DNA of 64,000 nt. Origin: Ponticaulis sp. (GTDB lineage Bacteria > Pseudomonadota > Alphaproteobacteria > Caulobacterales > Hyphomonadaceae). Shown in pieces: positions 36,662-46,221 of the stretch. Positions within the stretch are counted from its first letter, which is position 1. Every line of letters starts with the position of its first letter. The DNA is taken from positions 86,741-150,740 of the forward strand of contig NZLU01000042.1 in NCBI GenBank assembly GCA_002692725.1, in the 5' to 3' direction. Below the pieces are notes generated by a model. The model did no database searches. It saw only the letters and a list, made by a program, of their open reading frames with translations, and had not been told where the DNA came from. The translations under genes were made by a program, and so were the position numbers.

Positions 36662-37411
36662 ATGGCTGGCCACAGTAAATGGGCAAACATCCAGCACCGT
36701 AAAGGCGCCGCTGACAAAAAGCGTGCCGCAGCCTTTGCCAAGCTGTCAAAAGAGATTTCCATCGCCTCCAAACTGGGCGGCCCGGATGTTGACGGCAATC
36801 CGCGTCTTCGCCTGGCAGTGAAGAACGCCCGCGCAGAATCCATGCCGAAGGACAATATCCAGCGCGCCATTGATAAGGGTGCGGGCGGCGATTCTGCAGA
36901 CTTTTTTGACATCCGCTATGAAGGCTTCGGACCGGGCGGCGTTGGTCTGATCGTTGAATGCTCAACTGACAACAAAAACCGGACGGCGGGCGATGTTCGC
37001 TCCACCTTCGGCAAGAATGGCGGAAACCTCGGCGAGACCGGGTCTGTGTCGTTTGGCTTTGATCAGGTCGGCGAGATCGTGTTTGAGCGCGTGATTGGTG
37101 ACGAAGAAACCGTGATGGATGCGGCCATTGAAGCCGGCGCGACCGATGTGGAAGTAGAAGACGAGGTCTATGTCATCTACACCGAGCGCGACGACTTTAT
37201 GGAAGTCGCAGGCAATCTCGACGCCGCGTTTCCGGACCATGAAGCCAAATCCACCAAGCTGATCTGGAAGCCACAAAACTATATCGAAATCAGTGATGAT
37301 CCGGCCCTGACCCTGATCAAACTGATCGATGCGCTGGAAGATCTGGATGACGTTCAGAACGTCTATCATTCCGGCGATATTGATGAGGCTGCACTCGAAG
37401 CGGCTGAATAG
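36662..37411 (+). CDS. yebC: YebC/PmpR family regulator
   Basis: Conserved 249-residue protein of the YebC/TACO1 family, which acts on translation or transcription; recent work in bacteria ties YebC to ribosomes translating proline-rich stretches. The start at 36662 is set by the invariant MAGHSKWANIQHRKGAADKK and by CAGGAG just upstream. Other marks are GGPDVDGNPRLRLAVKNARA, YEGFGPGGV and RSTFGKNGGNLGETGSVSF. A PP2C-type phosphatase gene begins two bases after its stop. Confidence 0.96.
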   Translation: MAGHSKWANIQHRKGAADKKRAAAFAKLSKEISIASKLGGPDVDGNPRLRLAVKNARAESMPKDNIQRAIDKGAGGDSADFFDIRYEGFGPGGVGLIVECSTDNKNRTAGDVRSTFGKNGGNLGETGSVSFGFDQVGEIVFERVIGDEETVMDAAIEAGATDVEVEDEVYVIYTERDDFMEVAGNLDAAFPDHEAKSTKLIWKPQNYIEISDDPALTLIKLIDALEDLDDVQNVYHSGDIDEAALEAAE

Positions 37412-37413
37412 CC

Positions 37414-38265
37414 ATGTCCATCAGCATCCTTGAAACCATTAACTGGCCGGGTGCGGATCTGAATGGAAAACGCAAACGAACCGGCGATGACCGGTTCGGC
37501 TTTGACGAGGGCGCAGGCACGGCCTGGGTGCTCGATGGAGCCACCGATCTCGGCCCACTCCGCCTGTTCGAAACAGAAGAAAGTGACGCGGCCTGGATCG
37601 CAGAATACCTCAATCGCGAACTGATGTTCAGCCCGCCGCAGCCCGATGAGGATATAACGCCGTATTTCGAACGGATTCTGACATCACTGCGTGAGAAGGC
37701 CAAAGCAGCGAGCAAGGTCACGATTGAAAACGCCCCGAAAGAGGTCTGGCCGATCGCGTCCGGCATGTGGATGCGCGAGCGCGGCGAGGTCATTGAGTTT
37801 GCCTGGCTCGGGGATTGTGTGGCGCTGATTTCACCGCCGGATGGACCGCTTGAAATCCTCACCAAGCATGAGCAATCCGAGCTGGAAACCCGTACATCGC
37901 GTGAGCTGAATGCGATGTCGCCGGAAGACAAACTTGCTGGACTCAGAAAAATCCGCGCGACGCAGAATTCGGACCCGGAGCATGCTCTGTTCGGCCTTTC
38001 GCCTCATGCCCCGTCGCGCCTCTCCATCGAAACACGCAATGTGCCCGAAGGTACCGACATTATCCTGATGACTGACGGCCTCTGGCGCGTGGTTGATCCT
38101 TACGGGCTGATGACCGCCGAGGATTTGGTGGAGACCGTCAGAACCTACAGCCTAGTTGAACTGATGAAGCAAATGCGGCGGTATGAGACTGAGGGCGATC
38201 AGGATACCTTAGCCCGCATCAAGAAGAGTGATGACGCTGCCGCAATCCATCTGCAGATCAGATAG
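37414..38265 (+). CDS. PP2C-family protein phosphatase
   Basis: Metal-dependent Ser/Thr phosphatase-like protein of 283 residues. The PP2C acidic residues are visible: D25/D26 in TGDDRFGF, D41 in WVLDGATDLG, D134 in WLGDC, D221 in LMTDGLWR, and D273/D274 in KKSDDAAAIHL. A compact single domain without membrane or sensor parts. It starts two bases after the yebC stop, so they are translated from one mRNA. Target phosphoprotein unknown; no kinase gene is nearby. Confidence 0.85.
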   Translation: MSISILETINWPGADLNGKRKRTGDDRFGFDEGAGTAWVLDGATDLGPLRLFETEESDAAWIAEYLNRELMFSPPQPDEDITPYFERILTSLREKAKAASKVTIENAPKEVWPIASGMWMRERGEVIEFAWLGDCVALISPPDGPLEILTKHEQSELETRTSRELNAMSPEDKLAGLRKIRATQNSDPEHALFGLSPHAPSRLSIETRNVPEGTDIILMTDGLWRVVDPYGLMTAEDLVETVRTYSLVELMKQMRRYETEGDQDTLARIKKSDDAAAIHLQIR

Positions 38266-38384
38266 CAGGAGATCGGAAACTCTCCCTCAGGTTGAATATC
38301 CGACCTAATTAATAATTCTCCCGTAAAATCAACGTTAAGGAGATTGAGTTATGAGTTAACTAAAATACTCATAGGGGTTGGAAC

Positions 38385-40040
38385 ATGCGTGGAAAATCGA
38401 TCGCATCTCAGTTGAACATTATTGGATATGTCAGTTGCCTTGTACTGGCTGTGGTTTTTGCTTCGGTTGCCTGGCTCACCTATCAGAACGCTGTAGATAG
38501 CCGCAAAAACGAATTGAAGAGCCTCGTGGGCTCGACCCTCACTCTGGTCGAACATGCGCGCGCCAGCGACATAGAGTCACCGGGCAATGTGATCAATCCG
38601 ATACGATATCGTGGTCGCGAATACTTTTTTATCATCGACACAAACGCCACAATGGTCGCCCACCCTATTCGTCCCGATATGAATGGAACAGACCTGCGCA
38701 CGCCCGACGCTAACGGAAACAATTATTTCGAAGAAATGATCGAAACTGCACTCTCGAATCCTGAAGGCGGATTTGTGCACTATGAATGGGCTAAACCGGG
38801 CGCTGACCCGGAAGATCTCTCCCCTAAAATGAGTTTTGTTCAGGCAACCGCCGACAGAACCTGGATTGTCGGGACAGGCATATATATTGACGATCTTCAG
38901 GCCCTTGCTGTCCGCTATACCGTAATCGCACTTGTCAGCTTTCTGATTGTCGGTGGCCTTCTGTTCTTCGCCATTCGCCGTGTTACCAATTCCATCACGC
39001 GACCGATCAACGGTCTGTGCGAAACTATGGAAAAACTATCTGATGGGCAGACTTCGATTTCCGTCAACGCAACTGATCGCAAAGACGAAATCGGCAAAAT
39101 GGCCCGTTCGGTCGAAACCTTCCGTGAGGGACTCATCCAGCGCGCGGAGCTGGAAGCCGAACAACGCATGGCGAGCCAGGCAGAAGCAGACCGTCAGACG
39201 CACGTAAAAGAGTTGATTGAGGGCTTCCGCGACGAGGCCCGCCAATTAATTACTGGCGTTTCGAATACGGTAAACAGTCTCAAAGAGACCGCACGTAATG
39301 TCGAAAAGATTGCGCACGACACTACACACAGCGCGAATGGTGCCGTTCAAGCTACGGGTAGCGCAAATCAGAATGTCGAGACCGTGGCTGCGGCTTCAGA
39401 AGAATTGTCGGCTTCGGTGGCTGAAATCATTCATTCGATCGCGACTGCCAATCAATCTGTAGAAGAAACAGCTGGTTTCACGCAAAGCACTTCTCACGAT
39501 GTGAGTGAGCTTGCGAATGCCGTTGCAAAGATCGGCGATGTCGTCACCCTGATTTCAGACATCGCAGAACAGACCAATCTGCTCGCGCTCAACGCGACGA
39601 TCGAAGCGGCCAGAGCCGGTGAGGCGGGTCGCGGATTTGCCGTCGTCGCGTCAGAGGTGAAACAATTGGCAAGCCAGACCGCACGCGCCACAGAAGAGAT
39701 CTCCGGTCAAATTCTGGCCGTTCAGAGTTCAACTGATACGACCGTGTCATCTATCCAGAAAATCTCTTCCGTAATGGACCAGGTTGCCTCATCCATGATG
39801 GCGATTTCCTCATCCGTCGAACAACAGGGCGATGCAACTCGTGAAATCAGTGAGAACGCTCAAATGGCTGCGGGTATGACGCGCGACGTGGTCACGAACG
39901 CAGAGTCCGTTGTCGGCATGGCGCAACACTCCAGCGGAGCCGCCAACGATGTGATGTCAGCTGCCGATCAGCTCGCTGCGGCAAGCGCCGAACTGGAAAG
40001 CCGGGTCGAAGACTTCCTCAGCCGCGTATCGGCCGCCTAA
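38385..40040 (+). CDS. Methyl-accepting chemotaxis protein with single Cache (sCache_2) sensor
   Basis: Chemoreceptor of 551 residues. TM1 is at residues 10-32; the periplasmic domain (to about 183) has the single-Cache signature [19 protein letters not shown], followed by [19 protein letters not shown] and [13 protein letters not shown]2 follows at about 184-205, then HAMP and the signalling helix with tip [20 protein letters not shown]. sCache_2 receptors often sense small organic acids (family knowledge, ligand not predicted). Single gene. Confidence 0.95.
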   Translation: MRGKSIASQLNIIGYVSCLVLAVVFASVAWLTYQNAVDSRKNELKSLVGSTLTLVEHARASDIESPGNVINPIRYRGREYFFIIDTNATMVAHPIRPDMNGTDLRTPDANGNNYFEEMIETALSNPEGGFVHYEWAKPGADPEDLSPKMSFVQATADRTWIVGTGIYIDDLQALAVRYTVIALVSFLIVGGLLFFAIRRVTNSITRPINGLCETMEKLSDGQTSISVNATDRKDEIGKMARSVETFREGLIQRAELEAEQRMASQAEADRQTHVKELIEGFRDEARQLITGVSNTVNSLKETARNVEKIAHDTTHSANGAVQATGSANQNVETVAAASEELSASVAEIIHSIATANQSVEETAGFTQSTSHDVSELANAVAKIGDVVTLISDIAEQTNLLALNATIEAARAGEAGRGFAVVASEVKQLASQTARATEEISGQILAVQSSTDTTVSSIQKISSVMDQVASSMMAISSSVEQQGDATREISENAQMAAGMTRDVVTNAESVVGMAQHSSGAANDVMSAADQLAAASAELESRVEDFLSRVSAA

Positions 40041-40145
40041 AAGCCTTTTTCCTGTGACCGGACTTTCTTTGACATCCGGTGAAACCCATCTTGACCGGCC
40101 TGTCCCCACTCTGAATATGCTAATCAGGGAGCGGGGCAGGCGTTC

Positions 40146-41555
40146 ATGGTTTTCAGTTCAGCATTATTTTTATTTTTGTTCCTGCCGATCTTTCTGATCG
40201 CCTACAGCGTGATTCCGTTTCGCCGAAACATTCTGTATCTGCTGTTCAGCCTTGCATTTTTCTTCATCGGAGAGGGCTGGTTCATCGCTGTGATGATCGC
40301 ATCAATCGCGATCAATTACGGCTTTGCCCTCGCCATGGATCGGTTGAAAGCCCTGCGCACGAAAATCCTCTGGGCCGGCATTGCCGCCAATCTGGCGCTC
40401 TTGTTCTACTTCAAATATACCGGCTTTCTGCTGAATGAAGCGCTTGGACTCAACCTTGAATTCGCAAACGAAATTCATCTGGTGCTGGGCATTTCATTCT
40501 TCACCTTTCAGGGTTTGTCATATCTGATTGATGTCTGGCGCGGGGATGCGCATGTGCAGAAAGATCCCTTTCGGCTCGCGCTCTACATTGCGATGTTTCC
40601 TCAGCTCATCGCTGGCCCGATCGTCCGCTATAATACGATCGAAGAACAGCTTTCCAAGCGCGAGACCAATCTGATCGACGTGTATCACGGCCTCGCATTC
40701 TTTGTGCTTGGCCTGACGTCTAAAGTCTGGCTCGCCGATCCTGTCGCGGTCTTCGCCGATCAGGTCTTCAACAATCCAGGCGAGGCGGCCGGACTGGATG
40801 TTGCTGTGGGCACCCTCGCCTACTCTCTCCAGATTTTCTTTGATTTTGCGGGATATTCCGGCATGGCCGTCGGGCTGGGTCGGCTCACCGGCTTCACCTT
40901 TCCGCAGAACTTCAACTACCCCTATATTTCACAATCCATCACTGAGTTCTGGCGACGTTGGCATATCTCGCTCAGCACCTGGTTTCGCGATTATGTCTAC
41001 ATCCCACTGGGCGGAAACCGGGCGGGCGCGGCCCGCACCTATCTCAACCTCTTCATCGTCTTCACTGTGACCGGGATGTGGCACGGTGCGGCATGGAATT
41101 TCCTATTGTGGGGATGGTGGCATGGCCTCGCGCTGATCCTCGAACGAAGCTTTCTGAAAGGCATGCTCGATAAGCTACCTGGTGTGATCAGCGGTCTTTA
41201 TGCCCTTCTCTGGGTTATGCTCGGTTGGGTTCTGTTCCGAGCCAACACGCTGGCTGATGCAATGACGCTCTATTCCAGCTTTTTCGGGCCAGATGCGATG
41301 AGCTTCACCTGGTTCTACAAAGTGAACCGGCTCGACTTCCTTCTGCCGCTCGGCGTCGGCCTCGTATTTGCCACGCCGCTACCACGAAAACTTCTTTCGG
41401 CCATCATGGTGATGCCGGAATATGAACGCTCCTCTTCCACCGCGCTCAGGCCAGGTCATTATATCGGCGCAGGCGTGATTGCGTTTCTGTTTGCCTTCAG
41501 CATTATGAAAGTGCTGACCGGCGGCTACAGCCCTTTCATCTATTTCAGGTTTTGA
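40146..41555 (+). CDS. MBOAT family O-acyltransferase (AlgI-like)
   Basis: Polytopic inner-membrane protein of 469 residues that moves acyl groups across the membrane to a periplasmic acceptor glycan. The family marks FFDFAGYSGMAVGLGRLTGF, NFNYPYISQSITEFWRRWHI, DYVYIPLGGNR and the catalytic histidine H313 in TGMWHGAAWNF, with a second WWHG, are present. It overlaps the AlgJ-like gene by four bases, forming a two-gene O-acetylation unit as in alginate or cell-wall acetylation systems. No polymer synthesis genes are near, so the acceptor is unknown. Confidence 0.93.
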   Translation: MVFSSALFLFLFLPIFLIAYSVIPFRRNILYLLFSLAFFFIGEGWFIAVMIASIAINYGFALAMDRLKALRTKILWAGIAANLALLFYFKYTGFLLNEALGLNLEFANEIHLVLGISFFTFQGLSYLIDVWRGDAHVQKDPFRLALYIAMFPQLIAGPIVRYNTIEEQLSKRETNLIDVYHGLAFFVLGLTSKVWLADPVAVFADQVFNNPGEAAGLDVAVGTLAYSLQIFFDFAGYSGMAVGLGRLTGFTFPQNFNYPYISQSITEFWRRWHISLSTWFRDYVYIPLGGNRAGAARTYLNLFIVFTVTGMWHGAAWNFLLWGWWHGLALILERSFLKGMLDKLPGVISGLYALLWVMLGWVLFRANTLADAMTLYSSFFGPDAMSFTWFYKVNRLDFLLPLGVGLVFATPLPRKLLSAIMVMPEYERSSSTALRPGHYIGAGVIAFLFAFSIMKVLTGGYSPFIYFRF

Positions 41556-43246
41556 TTAAGATGATGATGACCCTTCGCGCAAAACTCATCCTGATAGTGG
41601 TGTCGGTCGGCCTGATCCTCCCGATCATCGTCACACACCCAGAACGGGTGCAATCGGCTGCGATTGGGCGAGACATCCAACCCGCTCCGCGTGTCGCAGC
41701 GCTTGTCCGCTCGCCTGTTCAGGCATTCAAACAACTGAATGATCATTTGCTCGACATACACCGGCTCACAAACCGGTCCATTATTTACTATCAGAAAGCC
41801 TATTATCAGTTGGGCGGCATCGGCACTGAGGTCCTGGCGCGAAAGGGCGAGTTCCTGTTCCTTGGCAGCAATTCGGACGAACCCGTCGCCGACCCGCACC
41901 ACGCGATTGGCTGGGCCTGTCCGCCGGAAGAAGACTGGCCTCAGATCCGCGAAGATTTCGAACGTAGTCTGGATCGGCTTCAGTCTCTGACAGAGCCTCA
42001 TGGCATCCGGCTGTCTGTCGTGATTTCTCCGTCAAAACCGCGGCTCTATCCCGAAGTTCTCAAAGGTATCACGTCGGACGAGAAGTATACCAACTGCATG
42101 AATATCGCCCGCAAAGGCGGTCCACTCCGGGCGGCGTCACGGGACCATGCTTTGAACAGAAATGGAGGCTTTCTGTATCCAGTTGACGCGTTAGAGCCCT
42201 TTCTCGACGATCCGGCCTTCTATCCTGCGGTCAATTTTCACAATGACGGAAAATCCGTCGCCCTGCAGATTGAACTTGTGCTCGAGGCGCTCACTGGCAA
42301 ACCACCCGTTTCGCAGGCTGAATTCACTCTGACCCGGCAAATCGTTGATGTGTCGAACGTCCTCAATTTCGAACTTTATAAAGACTATTATCTCGCGACA
42401 TATGAGGGCGTCGAGCACATCAAAGGTGCAGAACTCGACGCCTACAGACAGGCTTTTCAGGATTTCGGCATCAAGGTTTTCAATGAAAATCAATCCCGCA
42501 TCTGGAAGAGCTCAAAACCGAGTATCGACGGCTATGGTATCGTGCTGGGCAATTCCTTCAGTGGCTATTTTTCACCGCAATTAGCCAGCGGATTTGCTGA
42601 TATGCGCCAGGTTCAGCTGAATTTCATGGATCACAGCGACCTTGTCGCGACCTTGCAATGGGTACTGACGGAAAGCCCGGACGATCTGATTATCAACGTT
42701 CATGATGCCGGATTCAGCCGTTTCGTTCAGCTGGCCGACGCAGCAGCCCAATTGCTTGAGATGGATTGGAAACCAGGCGACAAGCTCACCAACAGCCTGC
42801 GTAGCGCCGGGTCTGAGGTCGCAGACTTCGAAACGCTGGATGATGCGCAGACTTATATCAGCTTCGGCGAGGATTGGTGGCTTGGCTATAATGACAGGAA
42901 TGTCTGGGGGCGCGGCAATGCTGATCTCAAGCTTTCACTGACCCCTGAAAACGCGAGCGGCACGCTCGTAGGGCTCGAATTCGAACTCGTCCCTTATCGC
43001 GATCAGAGCAATGTCGTGACTAAAGTCGAAATCCGGGTGAATGGCGAGGCCGTTCAGACGCTCACCGAGCCATCAGGCCCCCGTCTTGTCTCGGTCGACC
43101 TTTCAGAAATTGATGGCGCGGCTGAAATCACTCTAGCCGTCAAGGGTGGCGGGCGGCCGAGCGATACCGGCGACAGCCGAGATCAACGGTTTCTCGGCGT
43201 CAATCTGAGCAAGTTTGCCTTCATCTATAAGCCCGCCGAGGATTAA
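41552..43246 (+). CDS. AlgJ/AlgX-like periplasmic O-acetyltransferase with C-terminal extension
   Basis: A 564-residue protein anchored by an N-terminal helix (residues 8-27). The SGNH-like ALGX domain shows RKGEFLFLGSN (97-107), VVISPSKPRLYPE, NFHNDGKS with H230, and GNSFSGYF with likely nucleophile S335. In AlgX the corresponding site is Asp-x-His; here the Asp position is Asn (N228), so the triad may differ. A domain of about 140 residues after position 420 reads as a beta sandwich and may bind the glycan. It probably receives the acyl group from the MBOAT partner encoded just upstream. Confidence 0.8.
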   Translation: MIKMMMTLRAKLILIVVSVGLILPIIVTHPERVQSAAIGRDIQPAPRVAALVRSPVQAFKQLNDHLLDIHRLTNRSIIYYQKAYYQLGGIGTEVLARKGEFLFLGSNSDEPVADPHHAIGWACPPEEDWPQIREDFERSLDRLQSLTEPHGIRLSVVISPSKPRLYPEVLKGITSDEKYTNCMNIARKGGPLRAASRDHALNRNGGFLYPVDALEPFLDDPAFYPAVNFHNDGKSVALQIELVLEALTGKPPVSQAEFTLTRQIVDVSNVLNFELYKDYYLATYEGVEHIKGAELDAYRQAFQDFGIKVFNENQSRIWKSSKPSIDGYGIVLGNSFSGYFSPQLASGFADMRQVQLNFMDHSDLVATLQWVLTESPDDLIINVHDAGFSRFVQLADAAAQLLEMDWKPGDKLTNSLRSAGSEVADFETLDDAQTYISFGEDWWLGYNDRNVWGRGNADLKLSLTPENASGTLVGLEFELVPYRDQSNVVTKVEIRVNGEAVQTLTEPSGPRLVSVDLSEIDGAAEITLAVKGGGRPSDTGDSRDQRFLGVNLSKFAFIYKPAED

Positions 43247-43262
43247 AGCTCGCATCACCCGA

Positions 43263-44516
43263 TCAGGCCACAAGATCCTGAAGCGACGCCCCTCTGACGA
43301 GCGCAGGCAGGTCGGGCTGATCCGCACTTGCCTGCCGGGCCAGCGCCTGACGGAGTGGATCGACTGCTGACCCAACGCTGAGTGCAAGCCGTTTGAAGGG
43401 CGTCAGCAGAGGATTGCTGTTTGAAAACGCGCGATTGATCCCATCCATGGCCAGCGCCGTCGCAACACCGTCAAATCGCCGCCATCGCTGATAAGCGTCC
43501 AGTTGCGCCCCATCCGCCAGTGAAAGGCCAAGCCTGCGGCTCTCGCAAAGCGTTTCGACAAGGGCAGCAATATCTTTGAGACCCAGATTAAATCCCTGCC
43601 CGGCGAGCGGATTGACACGTCGCACAGCATCACCAACCAGCGCGACACGATCAGAGACCAGGCGGTCGGCGAGTTTCAATCGCAATGGATAGGCAAGTGG
43701 ATCACGCAGGACCTTCATGGGTCCAACCAGATGCCCAAAACGATGGTTCAGTTCAGCTTCCAGTTCAGGACGAGAAAGCTGGGCCGTTGCGAGGCCGGCA
43801 TCATGACTTCGGAACCAGGCGAGATTGCCGCGATTTTCGGTCAGCGGCAGCACGGCGAACGGTCCCTCATCCTGAAACCATTGCCGCGCAGCGCCATGAT
43901 GTGGCCAGTCGAGCTGGAGCGTGACAGCGACAACCGCCTGATCATAGCTCCAGCCCGTGGTGTGAATGCCTGACAGCTCCCGTATTGCACTTCCAACGCC
44001 ATCAGCGCCAACCACCAGATCGGCGACCAGTTTCGTGCCATCTTCGAGCGTCACGCTGGCCCCGCCACGATCAGTTTCGAACGCGGTGACGGTATGCGGC
44101 GCATACACCTTGATGCTCTGACATTCCTGCACGCGATCGCGAATGGCCTGATTGAGCAAATCGACTTCAATCATCGCACCTAGCGCCTCACCTGGCGCGC
44201 CGTCAGGAAGGTCGTCCACGCCAAAAAAGCTCGCTGCCGCAGGCAGAATGCCGTTCGAATCATGGGCTTCCATCGACATGAGCGGCTCGGCCCGGGGATG
44301 GAGTTTTTGCCCGACACCCGCGGCGTTCAGAACGCGCCAGCCCCCACGAACGATGGCAAAGGCCCGGCTGTCTGGCTGAAACGGAAGCGATGGATCCCGG
44401 GCGTCCACGAGCGCGACGTCAAAGCCCAGCTCTGCTAAGAGAATCGCCAGCACGCCTCCGCTGGAGCCCCCGCCAACAATGAGAATTTCCGATTTTTCGC
44501 TGCGGGTTGTGGGCAT
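43263..44516 (-). CDS. UbiH/UbiF/VisC family FAD-dependent hydroxylase
   Basis: Flavin monooxygenase of 417 residues, most likely for a ring hydroxylation in ubiquinone synthesis. FAD motifs: LIVGGGSSGGVLAILLAELG at the N-terminus, DLVVGADGVGSAIRE, and the GD motif DRVALVGDAVRRVNPLAGQG. The VNPLAGQGFNLGLKD stretch is the UbiH-family signature. Which of the ring positions it hydroxylates cannot be told from sequence. Convergent with the AlgJ-like gene and divergent from amtB. Confidence 0.92.
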   Translation of the reverse strand: MPTTRSEKSEILIVGGGSSGGVLAILLAELGFDVALVDARDPSLPFQPDSRAFAIVRGGWRVLNAAGVGQKLHPRAEPLMSMEAHDSNGILPAAASFFGVDDLPDGAPGEALGAMIEVDLLNQAIRDRVQECQSIKVYAPHTVTAFETDRGGASVTLEDGTKLVADLVVGADGVGSAIRELSGIHTTGWSYDQAVVAVTLQLDWPHHGAARQWFQDEGPFAVLPLTENRGNLAWFRSHDAGLATAQLSRPELEAELNHRFGHLVGPMKVLRDPLAYPLRLKLADRLVSDRVALVGDAVRRVNPLAGQGFNLGLKDIAALVETLCESRRLGLSLADGAQLDAYQRWRRFDGVATALAMDGINRAFSNSNPLLTPFKRLALSVGSAVDPLRQALARQASADQPDLPALVRGASLQDLVA

Positions 44517-44696
44517 TTATCCCTCCATGGACTGAAAAACTATATAGGAGTGGCAAAATTTTGCGTCCAGCGGTGCAAGCCTTTTGGGCGATTTGGTCAC
44601 AGCCTGCTCAAGCTATAACCAGTTCACCGCTATCCCTCTCGAGATCAAGTGAGACACTTCGATGACGCCCCCGGCTTTGTCAGATTGTGCGCGAGC

Positions 44697-44716
44697 AAGC
44701 AGGCCCATACCTGCTT
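44697..44716 (+). repeat. Inverted repeat in the amtB leader
   Basis: AAGCAGG and CCTGCTT flank a six-base loop, ending 28 bases before the amtB start codon. Possible leader hairpin or operator. Confidence 0.3.
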
Positions 44717-44744
44717 CGCCAGACTAATGATTGGGGAAAATTAA

Positions 44745-46049
44745 ATGAAAGATACAGTTTGGAAATGGGCAGGCCGCACGGCTGGTCTTGCCATTCTGAG
44801 CGGGGTTGCGCTGACAGGGTCAGCCTACGCTCAGGAAGCATCAGCCGTCTCGGCTTATGTTGATAACTCCTACCTCTTCCTGATTTCAGGCATGGTGGTC
44901 ATGTTCATGGCTGCTGGTTTCTGTATGCTCGAAGTGGGTATGGTTCGCGCGAAAAACGGCGCAACTCAGGCCGTTAAAAACGTGATGCTCTATTCTATCG
45001 CTGGCATCATGGTGTATCTCTGCGGTTACCACATGATCTATCCGGCAGGCGACTGGATCATTGAAGGCTATCTGTCCATGCCACAGCCATGGTCTCAGGG
45101 CCCACTCGACGAAATGCAGGGTGATTATGCGGCTGCGTCTGACTGGTTCTTCCAGATGGTCTTCGTGGCCACAGCGGCTTCGATCGTTTCTGGTACCGTT
45201 GCTGAGCGCATCAAAATCCTGCCATTCATGATCTTCGTTGTGATCCTGACCGGCTTCATCTACCCAATCCAGGCGAGCTGGCAGTGGGGCGGCGGCTGGC
45301 TCTCTGAAGGCGGATTCTCTGACTTCGCGGGTTCAACCCTCGTTCACTCTACCGGCGGCTGGGCAGCTCTGGTAGGCGCACTCATCCTTGGTCCGCGTGC
45401 CGGCAAATATGTCGACGGAAAAGTGAACCCGATGCCAGGCTCCAACATCCCACTGGTTGCTCTGGGTACATTTATTCTCTGGCTCGGCTGGTTCGGCTTC
45501 AACGGCGGTTCTGAACTCGCCGCTGGCGATCCAACTGCCATTAACGACGTGTCTACGATCTTCGCAAACACGAACCTTGCTGCTGCTGGTGGTGTTGTGA
45601 CGGCAGCTATCCTGACGCCGATCATCTTCAAGAAGATGGACCCAACCATCGTCATGAACGGTGCGATCGGTGGTTTGGTTGCGATCACGGCTGAACCTCT
45701 AGCCCCGGCTCTGTACGAATCCATCATCATCGGTGCCGTCGGTGGCGCAATCGTGGTCTTCACGGTACCACTCCTCGACAAGCTGAAAATCGACGATGTT
45801 GTTGGTGCTATCCCGGCTCACCTCTTTGCAGGTATCTGGGGAACACTGATCGTAGCCTGGAACGGTGGTGACATCGTCTGGCAGGTCATCGGTATCGTCT
45901 CTATCGGTGCGTTCGTTCTGGTAACGTCTACGATCGTCTGGCTGATCCTGAAGTTCACAATCGGCATTCGCACAAGCGAAGAAGAAGAACTGGAAGGCCT
46001 CGACAAATACGAACTCGGTGTCGAAGGTTATCCGGAATTCACGAAGTAA
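44745..46049 (+). CDS. amtB: Ammonium transporter AmtB
   Basis: Trimeric ammonium channel of 434 residues, with a cleavable signal peptide (ending GSAYA) and eleven membrane helices. Signature blocks: GMVVMFMAAGFCMLEVGMVR, DWFFQMVFVATAASIVSGTV, the conserved D-F-A-G-STLVHSTGG stretch, WLGWFGFNGGSEL and AHLFAGIWGT. Pore histidines are in LVHSTGG and PAHLF. A glnK gene, usually cotranscribed, is not found within 225 bases upstream or downstream. Strong terminator follows. Confidence 0.97.
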   Translation: MKDTVWKWAGRTAGLAILSGVALTGSAYAQEASAVSAYVDNSYLFLISGMVVMFMAAGFCMLEVGMVRAKNGATQAVKNVMLYSIAGIMVYLCGYHMIYPAGDWIIEGYLSMPQPWSQGPLDEMQGDYAAASDWFFQMVFVATAASIVSGTVAERIKILPFMIFVVILTGFIYPIQASWQWGGGWLSEGGFSDFAGSTLVHSTGGWAALVGALILGPRAGKYVDGKVNPMPGSNIPLVALGTFILWLGWFGFNGGSELAAGDPTAINDVSTIFANTNLAAAGGVVTAAILTPIIFKKMDPTIVMNGAIGGLVAITAEPLAPALYESIIIGAVGGAIVVFTVPLLDKLKIDDVVGAIPAHLFAGIWGTLIVAWNGGDIVWQVIGIVSIGAFVLVTSTIVWLILKFTIGIRTSEEEELEGLDKYELGVEGYPEFTK

Positions 46050-46073
46050 TTCAGACCACAATCTGAACATCAG

Positions 46074-46106
46074 CCCCGGGCCGGAAACGGCCCGGGGTTT
46101 TTCTTT
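46074..46106 (+). terminator. Rho-independent terminator after amtB
   Basis: A 9-bp GC stem (CCCCGGGCC / GGCCCGGGG, six-base loop) followed by TTTTTCTTT, 25 bases after the stop. Confidence 0.9.
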
Positions 46107-46221
46107 ACAAAAAATGTCGCAGAAACCCCCATTTTTTTGCCATATGTTTCCTCACCATTAAGCAAGGCGGGTCAAATTCGGGAGGAACCCCAACGCAATT
46201 GTGCCATCGAGACTTGCCAGA

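Noticed and set aside
38266..38384. CtrA site search upstream of the sCache MCP
   Set aside because: Two TTAA half-sites occur but are 17 bases apart, not seven.
44546..44567. Sigma-54-like TGGCA...TTGC sequence upstream of amtB
   Set aside because: The GG and GC are separated by nine instead of ten bases. Sigma-54 promoters do not tolerate this spacing well.
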